A stretch of DNA of 64,000 nt from positions 62,001-126,000 of the forward strand of contig NZ_JAAKDW010000004.1 of NCBI RefSeq assembly GCF_011038845.1, in the 5' to 3' direction. The stretch is from Enterococcus sp. ZJ1622 (GTDB lineage: Bacteria; Bacillota; Bacilli; Lactobacillales; Enterococcaceae). Position 1 is the first letter of the stretch. Every line of letters starts with the position of its first letter. The notes under the pieces are model-generated. The model did not search any database and was not told where the DNA came from. It saw nothing but the letters and a program-made list of their open reading frames with translations. Below are positions 53,506 through 62,857 of the stretch, one piece after another. Position numbers and translations under genes: made by a program.

Positions 53506-55025
53506 CCAGACACTCCTTTTATCATAGAATTAACTCCTGATTTTATATTTTTTGTTAAATTAGTTTGTTTATCAGCCCAATTCAAACCTTGGCCAACTAT
53601 TAACCCCGCACCTACAACAGCCCAAACAGGAGCAAATGTGGCTACGCCTGCTGATACTGCTCCTATCGCCACAGTCGTCACTGCCGCTTTCCCCACATCC
53701 ACCAGTGCGCCACCGACTTTGCTGGCGGTGATCTCTTGACCTTTCAATCCGTCTTCTCGGGCTAGCTGCTCACTCTTACTGATTCCCTGTACGACGTTCG
53801 CAGCACCTAATGCTATATTCAGCCCTGGGATGATCTTCGCTGCTCCTTTGGCATTGACTAATGCCTTGGCATCTTTGATCACACCGTTGATGCCGAAACT
53901 TGCGCTTTTCTTCAAGGCATTCCCTGCACTCTTCAGCGTGCCTTTCGCGATTCCTTTGACCGTTTCTTTGAATGCAAGCTTCGTCCCTTTCAGAGCTACG
54001 TTCTTGTCTACTAGTTTCAATTTGTCTAGTATAGACTCTCCCACATCTGTAAATTGCTTCAAACCACCTGAAGTGCTGAGACGAACAAATTTTTTCCCTT
54101 CTTTTACATAGCCATCGATTCCAGCTAATTTATCAAATTTACTCGCCCACTTACCTGCTTTGTTTATGACCAATGTGCCATCTGACATTCGTTTGATCCT
54201 AGAAGCAATATAGAGATCTCTACCAGAACCTAGCCATTGTTTCCCATTTTTCAGCTCTCCTGCCAATGAGCGATTGATCCATTGATCCAGTTCCTGCAGA
54301 TCTGCTTCTGTCAGATCGCCGTTGAGGGCAGCTAGAAGTGGGTGCTCTTTCTTAAAAGCGATTTTTTCTTCTTTTTTTATAGCTTTATGCGCTTCGTTCA
54401 CTTCATTTTTGAATGATTTGTCTGTAAAAATTTCCAGTGATTTAGGATTGGAATAACTCAAACCGCTGATACTTCTTATCTTAGATTTTTGCTGCGCTAA
54501 TTTGTCACGGATATTCGTGCCGCTTTTTTGCCTGTTGAAGTTCTCCATTGCCGTAATGGTGTCTGTTAAGACTTTTTTTGCCGACGCCATCTTTTCGTTC
54601 ACTCGATTAGACGGTGATGACACTGAGACGATATGCTCGACAGTCCCATAAATTTTATTGATCTTATTTTCCAATTTAGCGAAATCGGATAGTGGATTGG
54701 AAAATTTATCTTTTGCAGTACTCAATGCTTCTGTATCGATGACGGCCGTTTCGCTATTTTCTTTGACTATAGATTTGAAATCACGGATCGCTTTATCGAT
54801 TTCTTTAACTGTTTCATGTAAAATATCATAATAATTGATCAGCATCGGGATTTGATAATTGGCAATTTCTCCGTTGATGGCTGTTTTGACCTTGCCAGAT
54901 AAAGCATTGCTTTTTTGAACGGATTTCCAGTCACTTTGAGCACGATTGATTTCTGCTTGTAGTTTGTTTTTAGAAGAAGTCATACTATTTTTAGCATCCA
55001 TTACTTCTCGCATACTGATTTTCAT
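53493..55025 (-). CDS. LXG-domain type VII secretion toxin with glycine-rich hydrophobic tip
   Basis: 510-residue polymorphic toxin from the ATG at 55025 (GGAGGTG five bases upstream; the frame to 55079 lacks one). The N-terminal LXG domain (about 1-200) is helical: MKISMREVMDAKNSMTSSKN and the DWKSVQKSNALSGKVKTAIN block. A middle region (about 200-330) is charged. The C-terminus (about 330-510) has lysine-rich helices and then a small-residue hydrophobic stretch (VGKAAVTTVAIGAVSAGVAT, PVWAVVGAGLIVGQG). This resembles glycine-zipper pore formers such as TelE and TspA. It should be exported by EssC after pairing with the two small helical proteins upstream. Confidence 0.87.
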   Translation of the reverse strand: MKISMREVMDAKNSMTSSKNKLQAEINRAQSDWKSVQKSNALSGKVKTAINGEIANYQIPMLINYYDILHETVKEIDKAIRDFKSIVKENSETAVIDTEALSTAKDKFSNPLSDFAKLENKINKIYGTVEHIVSVSSPSNRVNEKMASAKKVLTDTITAMENFNRQKSGTNIRDKLAQQKSKIRSISGLSYSNPKSLEIFTDKSFKNEVNEAHKAIKKEEKIAFKKEHPLLAALNGDLTEADLQELDQWINRSLAGELKNGKQWLGSGRDLYIASRIKRMSDGTLVINKAGKWASKFDKLAGIDGYVKEGKKFVRLSTSGGLKQFTDVGESILDKLKLVDKNVALKGTKLAFKETVKGIAKGTLKSAGNALKKSASFGINGVIKDAKALVNAKGAAKIIPGLNIALGAANVVQGISKSEQLAREDGLKGQEITASKVGGALVDVGKAAVTTVAIGAVSAGVATFAPVWAVVGAGLIVGQGLNWADKQTNLTKNIKSGVNSMIKGVSGWFK

Positions 55026-55041
55026 CTGTGCACCTCCTCGT

Positions 55042-55686
55042 TTACAGATAGGTACAAGAATATTTAGCTTCTTGTACAAGTCGTTTTCTTAATACTTCAT
55101 AGGCATATTTTTCTTCATAACGATTCGTTGGTCCTTCTGATATCACTTTTTTAATCATCAACGTATTGAAATAAATCGGATCGACCTCTGCTTGCAGCCC
55201 GAATGGCCACAGGGAACCGACGTAATCGATGAACATCTGTGTCTCAGGAATAGTTAATTTGCGTCCTTGTATCGAAACGAACAAGCCCAACTCACCGATT
55301 GTAAAAAGCCCTTTGATTTCATCCGTCAACAGCTCTTCATCTAGTTCAACGATCGTTCCAATCGGGTAGATCTCGGTGAATATCACATCTATCAAGCCCA
55401 TGAAATATTTAAAATTTGAAAAAGTCAAAGACACTTGTTTTTTCAACCAATCAAAGGAAACAGATCCTGCTTCATAATCAAATGCCACATGAATGATTGC
55501 GCCGATCCTTGGTTTATGTTCATACTTGGTTTCCTGGTTAATAAAATGCCGATAGACTTTCTGGGCTAGCTGCGGCTGGCCACCAAAAATCAAACCTAAT
55601 TCGCTTAATAGCGGGATGGTTTCTTGTTCTGCTAGGTTACTGCTTGTCAAAGCAGTAACCCATAATTCTTTTTGCTGCTGATCCAT
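55042..55686 (-). CDS. DUF4176 domain protein of the LXG cluster
   Basis: 214-residue soluble protein. The C-terminal half carries the DUF4176-like YPIGTIVELDEELL (about 107-120), GLFVSIQGRKLTI and SLWPFGLQAEVDPIYFN segments; the N-terminal half is helical. DUF4176 proteins are frequent directly upstream of LXG toxins and are suspected adaptors or chaperones. The ATG at 55686 has AGGAG eight bases upstream; a GTG nine bases earlier is too close. It ends 16 bases before the LXG start. Confidence 0.8.
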   Translation of the reverse strand: MDQQQKELWVTALTSSNLAEQETIPLLSELGLIFGGQPQLAQKVYRHFINQETKYEHKPRIGAIIHVAFDYEAGSVSFDWLKKQVSLTFSNFKYFMGLIDVIFTEIYPIGTIVELDEELLTDEIKGLFTIGELGLFVSIQGRKLTIPETQMFIDYVGSLWPFGLQAEVDPIYFNTLMIKKVISEGPTNRYEEKYAYEVLRKRLVQEAKYSCTYL

Positions 55687-55698
55687 TTTCCACACTCC

Positions 55699-55974
55699 TC
55701 ATCGGCTAATCTTCAAACTGGCAGCACCTGCTTTATCATCATTTGCTTTGTTCTTCCCTGCTGCGGTCATCTTATCCATACTCCCTTTGACAAATGTTTT
55801 GTAGTTATCTAAAGAAGAATTGATGTTGTTGATCATCGTTGTAAATTCTGTGAAAGGCTTTGCGTTTGTCTGAGAAAAATTTACGTTTTTCATTTTGCTG
55901 ATTCCCGAGACGGTACTGTTTGCTTTATTTACCGATTGTGTCCATTCGGATAAATCGACGCTACTTTTTACCAT
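55699..55974 (-). CDS. TIGR04197/DUF3130-type small helical T7SS protein (Lap-like)
   Basis: 91-residue helical-hairpin protein (KSSVDLSEWTQSVNKANSTV, then SSLDNYKTFVKGSMDKMTAA). This matches the TIGR04197 group of type VII effectors/partners. In streptococci such proteins (Lap) bind the LXG domain and present it to the secretion machine. Asn/Ser-rich, no WXG motif in the middle. It sits 12 bases before the DUF4176 gene in a tight cluster. Confidence 0.85.
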   Translation of the reverse strand: MVKSSVDLSEWTQSVNKANSTVSGISKMKNVNFSQTNAKPFTEFTTMINNINSSLDNYKTFVKGSMDKMTAAGKNKANDDKAGAASLKISR

Positions 55975-55996
55975 AGCTCGTTCAACTCCTTTTCAT

Positions 55997-56443
55997 TTAT
56001 GCTTCTAAGCTCATTGCTGCAGACAAGAGTGCTGAGATCTGCGAATTTAAAGAACTGATAGTCATGGCCTCAAGTCGGGACTCCTCTTGTAGTCTTCTTA
56101 ATTTCTGCTGGAATTTTTCTACATTCTCCTGGTTTTTTTTTGCATATTCCGATAATTCGCTCTTCACCTTGTCCACTTTCTCATTGTATTTATCTCGCCG
56201 CGAGCCTTTAAAATTGCTTTCAGAAACACTTTTTAAACTAGTAGAAACTGCTGATTTTAATCCATGAACTTGATTAATCGATTGATGTAATTCTCGAATC
56301 GCTTTTTCTACTTCTTGGATTTTTTGATCGATCTGTTTTTTATTTACTTGTACCGTATTTATCTGCGTCCTTAAGCGATTTGCTTCTGTACGATGTCTCG
56401 CTGCCTGTGCTCTATTCTTCGCTTTTTTTACTTCATCGTTCAT
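55997..56443 (-). CDS. Coiled-coil LXG partner (YwqH/DUF5082-like or DUF3958-like)
   Basis: 148-residue, almost entirely helical, strongly charged protein: two long coiled-coil arms (about 8-65 and 85-140) around a central FKGSRRDKYNEKVDKVKSE segment, which is the usual hinge in YwqH-like proteins. It is probably the second LXG partner needed for export. I cannot decide between DUF5082 and DUF3958 by reading. First gene after essC, 54 bases downstream, and co-directional with the LXG gene. Confidence 0.75.
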   Translation of the reverse strand: MNDEVKKAKNRAQAARHRTEANRLRTQINTVQVNKKQIDQKIQEVEKAIRELHQSINQVHGLKSAVSTSLKSVSESNFKGSRRDKYNEKVDKVKSELSEYAKKNQENVEKFQQKLRRLQEESRLEAMTISSLNSQISALLSAAMSLEA

Positions 56444-56497
56444 GGTTGACCTCCCGTTTCGATTATTTTTGGTTCGATTGTTTTTTGTCGAGACTTA

Positions 56498-59400
56498 TTA
56501 CTCACTGACTAATTTCACACGCCCTGCAGCACGTCCAATGAAGAAGTGAGATTCATCCAATTCCACGGTTGGCTCATTATAGTCACTTTTCGTATTCACG
56601 AATCCTTGGTCAACGATCCTGGTTCCTACCATTCCAGCCGGGATATTGGCACGCAGTAATTTATCTGCATCGTCGAAACTGTTTTCCAATTGTTTTTGAT
56701 TTGCTTGGAAAATGAAATACATCCCTACTTGGCTACCTTTTTTCAGTAAAACATTCAGATTCGCAGCACTAATGTAAGATTTCCCGACAAAGGAATGTGC
56801 TTCTGGGATATATATCAGCATTGGTTCATATTCGCTGACCAATTGTCGTTGCTCGACTTCTTGCAACAAGTCACTGACAAAGCTGCCATATTCTGAACCT
56901 TCGATAAACGTATCAAAACTATCCGTATATCCGCCGAAGTGTTCGCTATCATTGAAGACAATCCGCTGGGCACGTCCTCTGAAATGTTTCATGTCTTCTA
57001 CAATGACTTTTTCAATAGATTCATTTTGCTGTGGTGTGTCGTCGCCAATGACAAAATAACCATGTTCCGCAGGTTTGAAACCAACCACATTTGTTGTTTC
57101 TTTGTCCATCGCGATCGGAAGCTCCATATCAACTAGCATCCTCTGGGTTTGCTGATTGTTATAGAAAGTTGCCATAGTAATCGTTTTGGGTAACATCGGA
57201 ATCGCTTTTGGTCGTTTACCAACCCAAGCTTTTTCCATGGCATCGATTTCACGTTCTAAACGATTCAAACGAGCGATATCGTTTTCTCCCTCTGTTGGTA
57301 GATATATCTGGAACTCATATGGCTGGTCCAGTTTCACTTGTGCTCGTCCGATGATCTCTTGCTGGATCAATGCATCTCTTCCAACAACGTCTCGGATTGC
57401 CCCATCTTCTACTAGAAATAGACCGATTTGAGTTGGGATATTGCTCGACATACTCATTTTGAAGCTGCTTGTCCGAAGTGCAGTCATGATTGTGTAAATC
57501 CCTAAGCTTGCTCCTTCTCTCAATATTTGATTCAGTACAGATTCAATCAGTTCCTCTAATGGACTTTCTTTGATCGAATCAAAACCATCTACGATTGTCA
57601 GGATCACCGGCAGATTCTCTCTCGTTTTTTCTTCGTATTGACTAAGACTTGCAACACCAAACTCAGTAAACGCATCTTTTCTTTGCTGGATTTCGGTACG
57701 GATTTGCTTTAAAAACTTCACAAGCTTTTCCTCTTCTTCTAGACGGACCAAATCTGCTACATGTGGTAGTTTTTTCAGTGGCAATAATCCATTTGTCCCA
57801 AAGTCAAAGAGATCGAACTGGATTTGTTCGGGTGTATTAAGCCGCGCAAAATTCATGACTAATGTTTGTAGTGCCGTGGATTTCCCAAATCCCGGCGATC
57901 CGTAAATAGCTGTGTGATTCAGTTCATTCAAATCAAAATCCGCATTCATTTGCTTTTGCTTAGTAGGAATATCCATTTTGCCAAAAGGAACGCTTAGATG
58001 TTTTTGCTCTTGCCAATCTACCTTTAAAATAGGTGAAACAATACTTGTTTCCAATGGTGGAAGCCATGGTTTTTCTGGCAGTATCGCTTCACTTTTTACT
58101 GCGTATTCTGCAATGGATTCTATGATTGCTTCCAGTTGTGTGGTTTCTTCTGACTTCACTGAGATCTCTTCTTCTTCCGAAAGATCTGCTGTTAATAATT
58201 CGTATTGGCCCAATGAATTGATCAGCCAGATTCGTTCATCGATCTTTTCTTCTTTTGAGTCATTCGGCTGATACTCTGCTCCACTCCAAGCTGACTGGAA
58301 AAGTTCATATATTTCGTTATTTCCTACCTGCAGATATGCTCGTCCAGGTTGTGTGATGCTTGCTGCATCTGGTGTTTTGATGATCTCATTCGAGTCGTTT
58401 TCATCAGCTACTTTTAAAGCTAGTTTAAATCTCGAATTCGACCAGATCTGATCATCTACGACACCACTTGGTTTTTGTGTAGCTAGAATCAAGTGGACAC
58501 CTAATGACCGACCGATTCGCGCAGTAGATACAAGCTCAGCCATAAAATCAGGTTCATTCGCTTTCAGCTCCGCAAATTCATCACTGATTAGAAACAAATG
58601 AGGTAGGGGCTCAAAAGGGTAGTTTTTCTTTTCTTCGGAATCTGTTATTTCTTTCCCCATTTTGTAGAGTCTGGTGTAGCCGTTAATATGGTTCACCCCA
58701 AATTCACTGAATTTTCGTTGACGTTTTTGTAATTCAGCGCGGATACTTTGTAAAGCTCTAGCTGAACCTGCACCATCTAGATTCGTGATGGAACCGAGTA
58801 GATGCGGTAATTTAGCAAATAAATTCGCCATTCCCCCACCTTTAAAGTCGATTGGTAAAAAGCCAACATCTTCCGGAGCAAAATTCACAGCTAGCGAAAG
58901 TATATAGCTCTGCACGATCTCCGATTTCCCAGAACCAGTTGTCCCTGCAACTAATCCATGAGGTCCGTGTGCACGTTCATGAAGATTCAAATAAACGATA
59001 TCATCTTTTCCTCTCACACCTAATGGCACGGCTAAGGTTTTAGAAGTATTTGCTATTTGCCAACGTTCGCTTATTTTTAATTCATCAATCTCCTTCACTC
59101 CATATAATTCTAGAAAATCAATAGCTTCCGGCACCGCATTCTTCTCCACTTCCACGTGCTGCAGGTTCGCTAAACGCTGGATCGCTTGCTCCAGTGGATA
59201 GGTGGTCGGCAAATGGTTTGGCAAGAAGGTCTGATTGATGTATTCGCTGTTTTGGTTGATCAGGGTCGCAGATTCACTACTTTGATATTCGATGAGTGTG
59301 GTCGTTGTCTCCGGCAGCATGTTCAAGGCTTCTTTTCCCCAAAGGACTGTCACACCGTACGGACTCATGTCTTCAGCCAGAAATTCATTCAATCCATGTC

Positions 59401-60943
59401 CTGAAAGCCAGCTTTCGTCAAGGATCGAAAAAATGTAATGCGGCTGAAAAACCACTGTCTCATTTCCGGCTTCTTTGACTTGCTGGCGGCGCTTCGTCAG
59501 CATTTGATAAAAGGAATTCAGGACCATGTCCCGTGATTGTGCGTGGTGGACGATCCCACGAAGATTCAAATGTCGGATCTTCGTATGGGGCAGCCAGCGC
59601 CAGGCACTCCACTCCTTTTTGTATTCTGCTTCCGGAACCAGTGTGATGAATTCCACATCTCGGTACGAATGAAGAACCGATAATTGGAAAAGGATGGTCT
59701 GGACGGCGGTTCGTAGTACAGCAGATGGGCCTGCTAATCCTAGCGTCTGATCCTTTAGCGGAACGACGATCGGCGCTTCGTCCAATTGTTTATAGGGCCA
59801 GACAAGCTGTTCTTCTGCTTCTTTGCTCAAATCATCCTCTTCTGATGGCTGGTAGCTCGTCTTGAAACTGGAGATGATCTCTCCTGTGCCCACTCGGATA
59901 TTCAAAAAATCTTCATTGCGACTCATGCGCTCGTAGATCCTCGCATGGTATTCTTTAGCCATTGCAGCTAGATCATCCATAGAAGGATTCATGTACGCCA
60001 AAGCTTCTTTTTGTTTTTGCTGTAACTTGTCCAGTTCAGATTTTTTCTGAAGCATGTATTGGCGGTAGGTGGTTTCCCGATCCTCGTTTTTTCGTTTCGT
60101 CTCCTTTTTGTTGGTCAAATAACTGGAAACTGAAAAACCGGCTGTCAATAGACTCGCACCACCCATGCTCAGCATCATGATCGGATTTCCTCCACTAAGA
60201 AAACTTGTGGCACCACTCAAAACGACCATGCCAAGTGGCGGCACGATTGTTTTCAATAAGTCATTTCTGCCTTCTGTTTCTTTTGGCTTCGGTGCAAGGA
60301 TCTCGATTTCATTCGCGGGTTCTTTCAAATGGATACGAGGGCTTCTTCTAAAAAATGGAAAATCATCAGGATATTCCGGAAGAAACGTTTCTTCTACCAG
60401 TTTCCACGGATCCAGCTGATAGTTTGTGCCCAGACTGGTGAAACGCAGCTGCTTTTCCCGGACTTCGATCACTAAACGATCGACTATCAACCGATCTCCT
60501 ACACCAAAGGAGAATGTACCTTCTTGTGTAAGCTGATCGTTGTAGTAAACACGTTCCTTGCTCGGATAGATCTTCAGCTGATATTCTTTGGTTTTAGGAT
60601 CGATAGAGATGGGAATCAATGCATCTGTTTCTAAAAAGACTGCCGATTTTTTTGCTCCGGAGATCAGAAAATCTTTTTTTGGTTTATTCGTGAAAACTGT
60701 TTCCAGCTCTTCATGTCTTAAAATCAGCAAGTCTTCATCTGACTTGACCGGTTTTCCGTCACACAATAGCTTCTGGTCTCCATAAGTGAAACTTTGACCG
60801 TTCAATACGACTCGACGCTGTTTCTCTGTGAGTTGTTCGTGGATGAGCGTTTCGCCAAAATAAAAGATATCAAAGAGGATCTTTACAGATGTCCGGATTT
60901 GATCACTTAATGGGACGAATCGATCAGTTGGCTTCATTTCCAT
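56498..60943 (-). CDS. essC: Type VII secretion ATPase EssC
   Basis: 1481-residue FtsK/SpoIIIE-family motor, normal length. The N-terminus (about 1-190) carries two FHA-like domains, followed by two membrane segments (about 235-275; IVPPLGMVVLSGATSFLSGG, MLSMGGASLLTAGFSVSSYL). ATPase domain 1 has an intact Walker A GTTGSGKSEI (about 666-675) and FLPIDFKGGGM; domain 2 has GSPGFGKSTA (about 1016-1025); domain 3 is degenerate (VIGDDTPQQNES, about 1298). The C-terminus, which selects substrates in other species, is followed directly by the LXG partner genes. The ATG at 60943 has AGGAGG five bases upstream and overlaps essB. Confidence 0.96.
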   Translation of the reverse strand: MEMKPTDRFVPLSDQIRTSVKILFDIFYFGETLIHEQLTEKQRRVVLNGQSFTYGDQKLLCDGKPVKSDEDLLILRHEELETVFTNKPKKDFLISGAKKSAVFLETDALIPISIDPKTKEYQLKIYPSKERVYYNDQLTQEGTFSFGVGDRLIVDRLVIEVREKQLRFTSLGTNYQLDPWKLVEETFLPEYPDDFPFFRRSPRIHLKEPANEIEILAPKPKETEGRNDLLKTIVPPLGMVVLSGATSFLSGGNPIMMLSMGGASLLTAGFSVSSYLTNKKETKRKNEDRETTYRQYMLQKKSELDKLQQKQKEALAYMNPSMDDLAAMAKEYHARIYERMSRNEDFLNIRVGTGEIISSFKTSYQPSEEDDLSKEAEEQLVWPYKQLDEAPIVVPLKDQTLGLAGPSAVLRTAVQTILFQLSVLHSYRDVEFITLVPEAEYKKEWSAWRWLPHTKIRHLNLRGIVHHAQSRDMVLNSFYQMLTKRRQQVKEAGNETVVFQPHYIFSILDESWLSGHGLNEFLAEDMSPYGVTVLWGKEALNMLPETTTTLIEYQSSESATLINQNSEYINQTFLPNHLPTTYPLEQAIQRLANLQHVEVEKNAVPEAIDFLELYGVKEIDELKISERWQIANTSKTLAVPLGVRGKDDIVYLNLHERAHGPHGLVAGTTGSGKSEIVQSYILSLAVNFAPEDVGFLPIDFKGGGMANLFAKLPHLLGSITNLDGAGSARALQSIRAELQKRQRKFSEFGVNHINGYTRLYKMGKEITDSEEKKNYPFEPLPHLFLISDEFAELKANEPDFMAELVSTARIGRSLGVHLILATQKPSGVVDDQIWSNSRFKLALKVADENDSNEIIKTPDAASITQPGRAYLQVGNNEIYELFQSAWSGAEYQPNDSKEEKIDERIWLINSLGQYELLTADLSEEEEISVKSEETTQLEAIIESIAEYAVKSEAILPEKPWLPPLETSIVSPILKVDWQEQKHLSVPFGKMDIPTKQKQMNADFDLNELNHTAIYGSPGFGKSTALQTLVMNFARLNTPEQIQFDLFDFGTNGLLPLKKLPHVADLVRLEEEEKLVKFLKQIRTEIQQRKDAFTEFGVASLSQYEEKTRENLPVILTIVDGFDSIKESPLEELIESVLNQILREGASLGIYTIMTALRTSSFKMSMSSNIPTQIGLFLVEDGAIRDVVGRDALIQQEIIGRAQVKLDQPYEFQIYLPTEGENDIARLNRLEREIDAMEKAWVGKRPKAIPMLPKTITMATFYNNQQTQRMLVDMELPIAMDKETTNVVGFKPAEHGYFVIGDDTPQQNESIEKVIVEDMKHFRGRAQRIVFNDSEHFGGYTDSFDTFIEGSEYGSFVSDLLQEVEQRQLVSEYEPMLIYIPEAHSFVGKSYISAANLNVLLKKGSQVGMYFIFQANQKQLENSFDDADKLLRANIPAGMVGTRIVDQGFVNTKSDYNEPTVELDESHFFIGRAAGRVKLVSE

Positions 60944-62071
60944 CTTCTCCTCCTAACAGCTTCATGTATTTATTGATCTCTTCTTCATACTTTGTGAGCA
61001 ATTCTTGTTTTTTCTCACCTTTCATCTTATTGTTTGTCTTTGTTGCATCGTATAACTTGGTATATGCATGTAAGATATACTGATTGTCGCCAAGGTTCTT
61101 AGCGACATCGAGTGCCTTATCGAAGTCTCCTTTTCCGGCATAGATCCAGTAAAGCAATGTGTTGTCGCTCGATTTCAGGGACAAGTTGTTTAAAATAGCT
61201 GCCTTTTGTTCATTGGACAAGTTGTCCAGTTGCACGGCACTGACTGCGGCGACATATTTCGCACCAGTGGGCAGTTTTTCAGGTTCATCTTCTTTCAACG
61301 TATTCAAAACGCCAGCGTAATCATTGGCGATATATTGTGTCTCAGCTGAACTGATACGCTCTTGTGTCGGGAGTTTGTCCAGAGCATAGATCCCTGTCGC
61401 AATAGCAAATCCGATCGTCGATAACCCCAATACCAAGCTGCTCCACTTAAAAATCTGATGGTTTCTTTTGCTCGTTTTTGCTTTTGCTTCAGAATCTCCG
61501 TGGCCAGCAACTGATCGATGATTTCGATCGTATCTGCTTCTTTTATTTTCTTTGAAAAAGCATCTTTCAGCGTACCGCTATCTTCGATCAGCAATTCATA
61601 GTTTAATTTGGGATGCAGGATATAGAGGACAAGCGCCCGATATTGCTTGATAAATTCATCTTCTTCATTGGTATAAGGGACGATCGCTGCCATAAATCCT
61701 CGGTGCCCGATGACCAGTTCTTCTCCACGAACGAATAGATTAGCAGGATGGAGGAAAGGCTGAGCTGGACGGTGCAGAAAATCGGTTAAAAAACGGATTT
61801 TTTGTGCCAGCAGCAAACGCTGGAAAAGCTCTTCCTTTTTGACGACTTGTTCAAGTGACAAGGTATCTGATTCTTTTTTATAGCGAATGACTAGCTTTTC
61901 TTCTGTTGCTTCTGTGATCTCCCCTGGTAGCATTCGGATACTAGGTGCTAAAAAGTGCTGATACTGTGTCAGTTTGTCCAGCCTATACTGATTGGCCTGC
62001 AGAGTCACTTCTACAGCGTTGGTCTCGTTCGTAAATCCAATGGTTTGTGTGATATTTTGTATTTCTCTCAC
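60924..62071 (-). pseudogene. essB: Type VII secretion protein EssB, split by a frameshift
   Basis: The two halves of EssB are in different frames. The 5' part (GTG at 62071, overlapping esaB as GTGA) encodes the cytoplasmic pseudokinase domain (VEVTLQANQYRLDKLTQYQH to IEIIDQLLATEIL). Past about 61510 the correct text moves to the other frame: TSKRNHQIFKWSS, the membrane segment LVLGLSTIGFAIATGIYALD, and the extracellular domain ending GGEDGNEAN at 60924. One added base, for example in the A5 run at 61479-61475 (minus strand), would restore a ~380-residue protein. Without it the product stops at 61304 and loses its membrane anchor. Sequencing error cannot be excluded. Confidence 0.85.
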
Positions 62072-62346
62072 AGCAGTTTTTCCTCCATGTTCTTTTGTCT
62101 TTCGATCACTTGTAGCTGATCACCATTGCCTAAAGAATAATCAGCTAGGATGGTCTCGTTCCTCAAATGGATGGGTTTATTCAAAAGAGCCAATTCGAAG
62201 TTCTCAGGTAGTCGGATATGGATGATTGGAAATGACTCTTGTAAAATTGTTTTCAGTCGTGCCACAGTGACTTGACTTGGGACTTGCAGATCGATGATCC
62301 GATCGGCTATATGCAGACTGATACTGATTGTCGTGCCTTTTTTCAT
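62068..62346 (-). CDS. esaB: Ubiquitin-like T7SS protein EsaB (YukD)
   Basis: 92-residue cytoplasmic protein with the YukD ubiquitin-like fold (ISISLHIADRIIDLQVPSQV, about 6-25; ILADYSLGNGDQLQVIERQ, about 66-84). It is required for, or regulates, type VIIb secretion in staphylococci and bacilli. I use the ATG at 62346, one base after the essA stop with AGGAG ten bases upstream; the GTG at 62358 would overlap that ribosome site. It overlaps essB by four bases. Confidence 0.88.
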   Translation of the reverse strand: MKKGTTISISLHIADRIIDLQVPSQVTVARLKTILQESFPIIHIRLPENFELALLNKPIHLRNETILADYSLGNGDQLQVIERQKNMEEKLL

Positions 62347-62347
62347 G

Positions 62348-62857
62348 TTATTCGCCACTCCTGCTCCTTTTGTTTTTGTGATAAGTTAGTTGTTTTCCTA
62401 AAAATAGACCTGCTCCTATGCATAGGCTTCCGCCCAGAACATAACCGCTAAAGGTGACTAGCTGATTTACTTTCATTTGCTGCATAGCCGAAGAAGAAGT
62501 GCTTTGGACTGGAGCAACAGCAGTTCCTTCTTTGAAGAGATAAGGCATTACTTTTTGGTCAAGCGCTTCTGGCTCAGCCGGTTTCTCAAAAAATACTTTT
62601 TCCTGCGCAGCTGAGACCAGTTCTTTTTGTTTTGCTTTCAATTGCTGATCCACCGCTTCTTTCTCCGCTAAAAACAAGTCGTTGATGGCAAACGAGACCT
62701 CATTTCCGCCTTCTTCCGCTTGCTGATCCTCATAGATTACCTGATTGTTGATTGTAAGAGCCCCTTGTCCAGCATGCACACGTGTTCCGTCATAGCTAAC
62801 AGGAAAAAGGACACTCAAAAAAACGATGATCCAACAGATTTTTCTCTTTTTCTTCAT
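62348..62857 (-). CDS. essA: Type VII secretion protein EssA
   Basis: 169-residue membrane protein. An N-terminal signal/anchor (ICWIIVFLSVLFPVSYDG, about 7-24) is followed by an extracellular helical, Glu/Lys-rich domain (about 30-120), then a C-terminal membrane segment (about 132-155; LVTFSGYVLGGSLCIGAGLF) and a basic tail. This architecture and position between esaA and esaB fit EssA, a small core component. It overlaps esaA by four bases (ATGA). Confidence 0.87.
   Translation of the reverse strand: MKKKRKICWIIVFLSVLFPVSYDGTRVHAGQGALTINNQVIYEDQQAEEGGNEVSFAINDLFLAEKEAVDQQLKAKQKELVSAAQEKVFFEKPAEPEALDQKVMPYLFKEGTAVAPVQSTSSSAMQQMKVNQLVTFSGYVLGGSLCIGAGLFLGKQLTYHKNKRSRSGE

Noticed and set aside
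53830-54111. Plus-strand frame antisense to the LXG gene, repeated at 51567-51773
   Set aside because: The plus-strand similarity merely mirrors the duplicated LXG coding segment on the minus strand.
61304-61436. Separate start (TTG at 61436) for the second half of essB as its own gene
   Set aside because: The same frame continues upstream with recognisable EssB text (TSKRNHQIFKWSS), there is no ribosome site, and the product would start inside the membrane segment.
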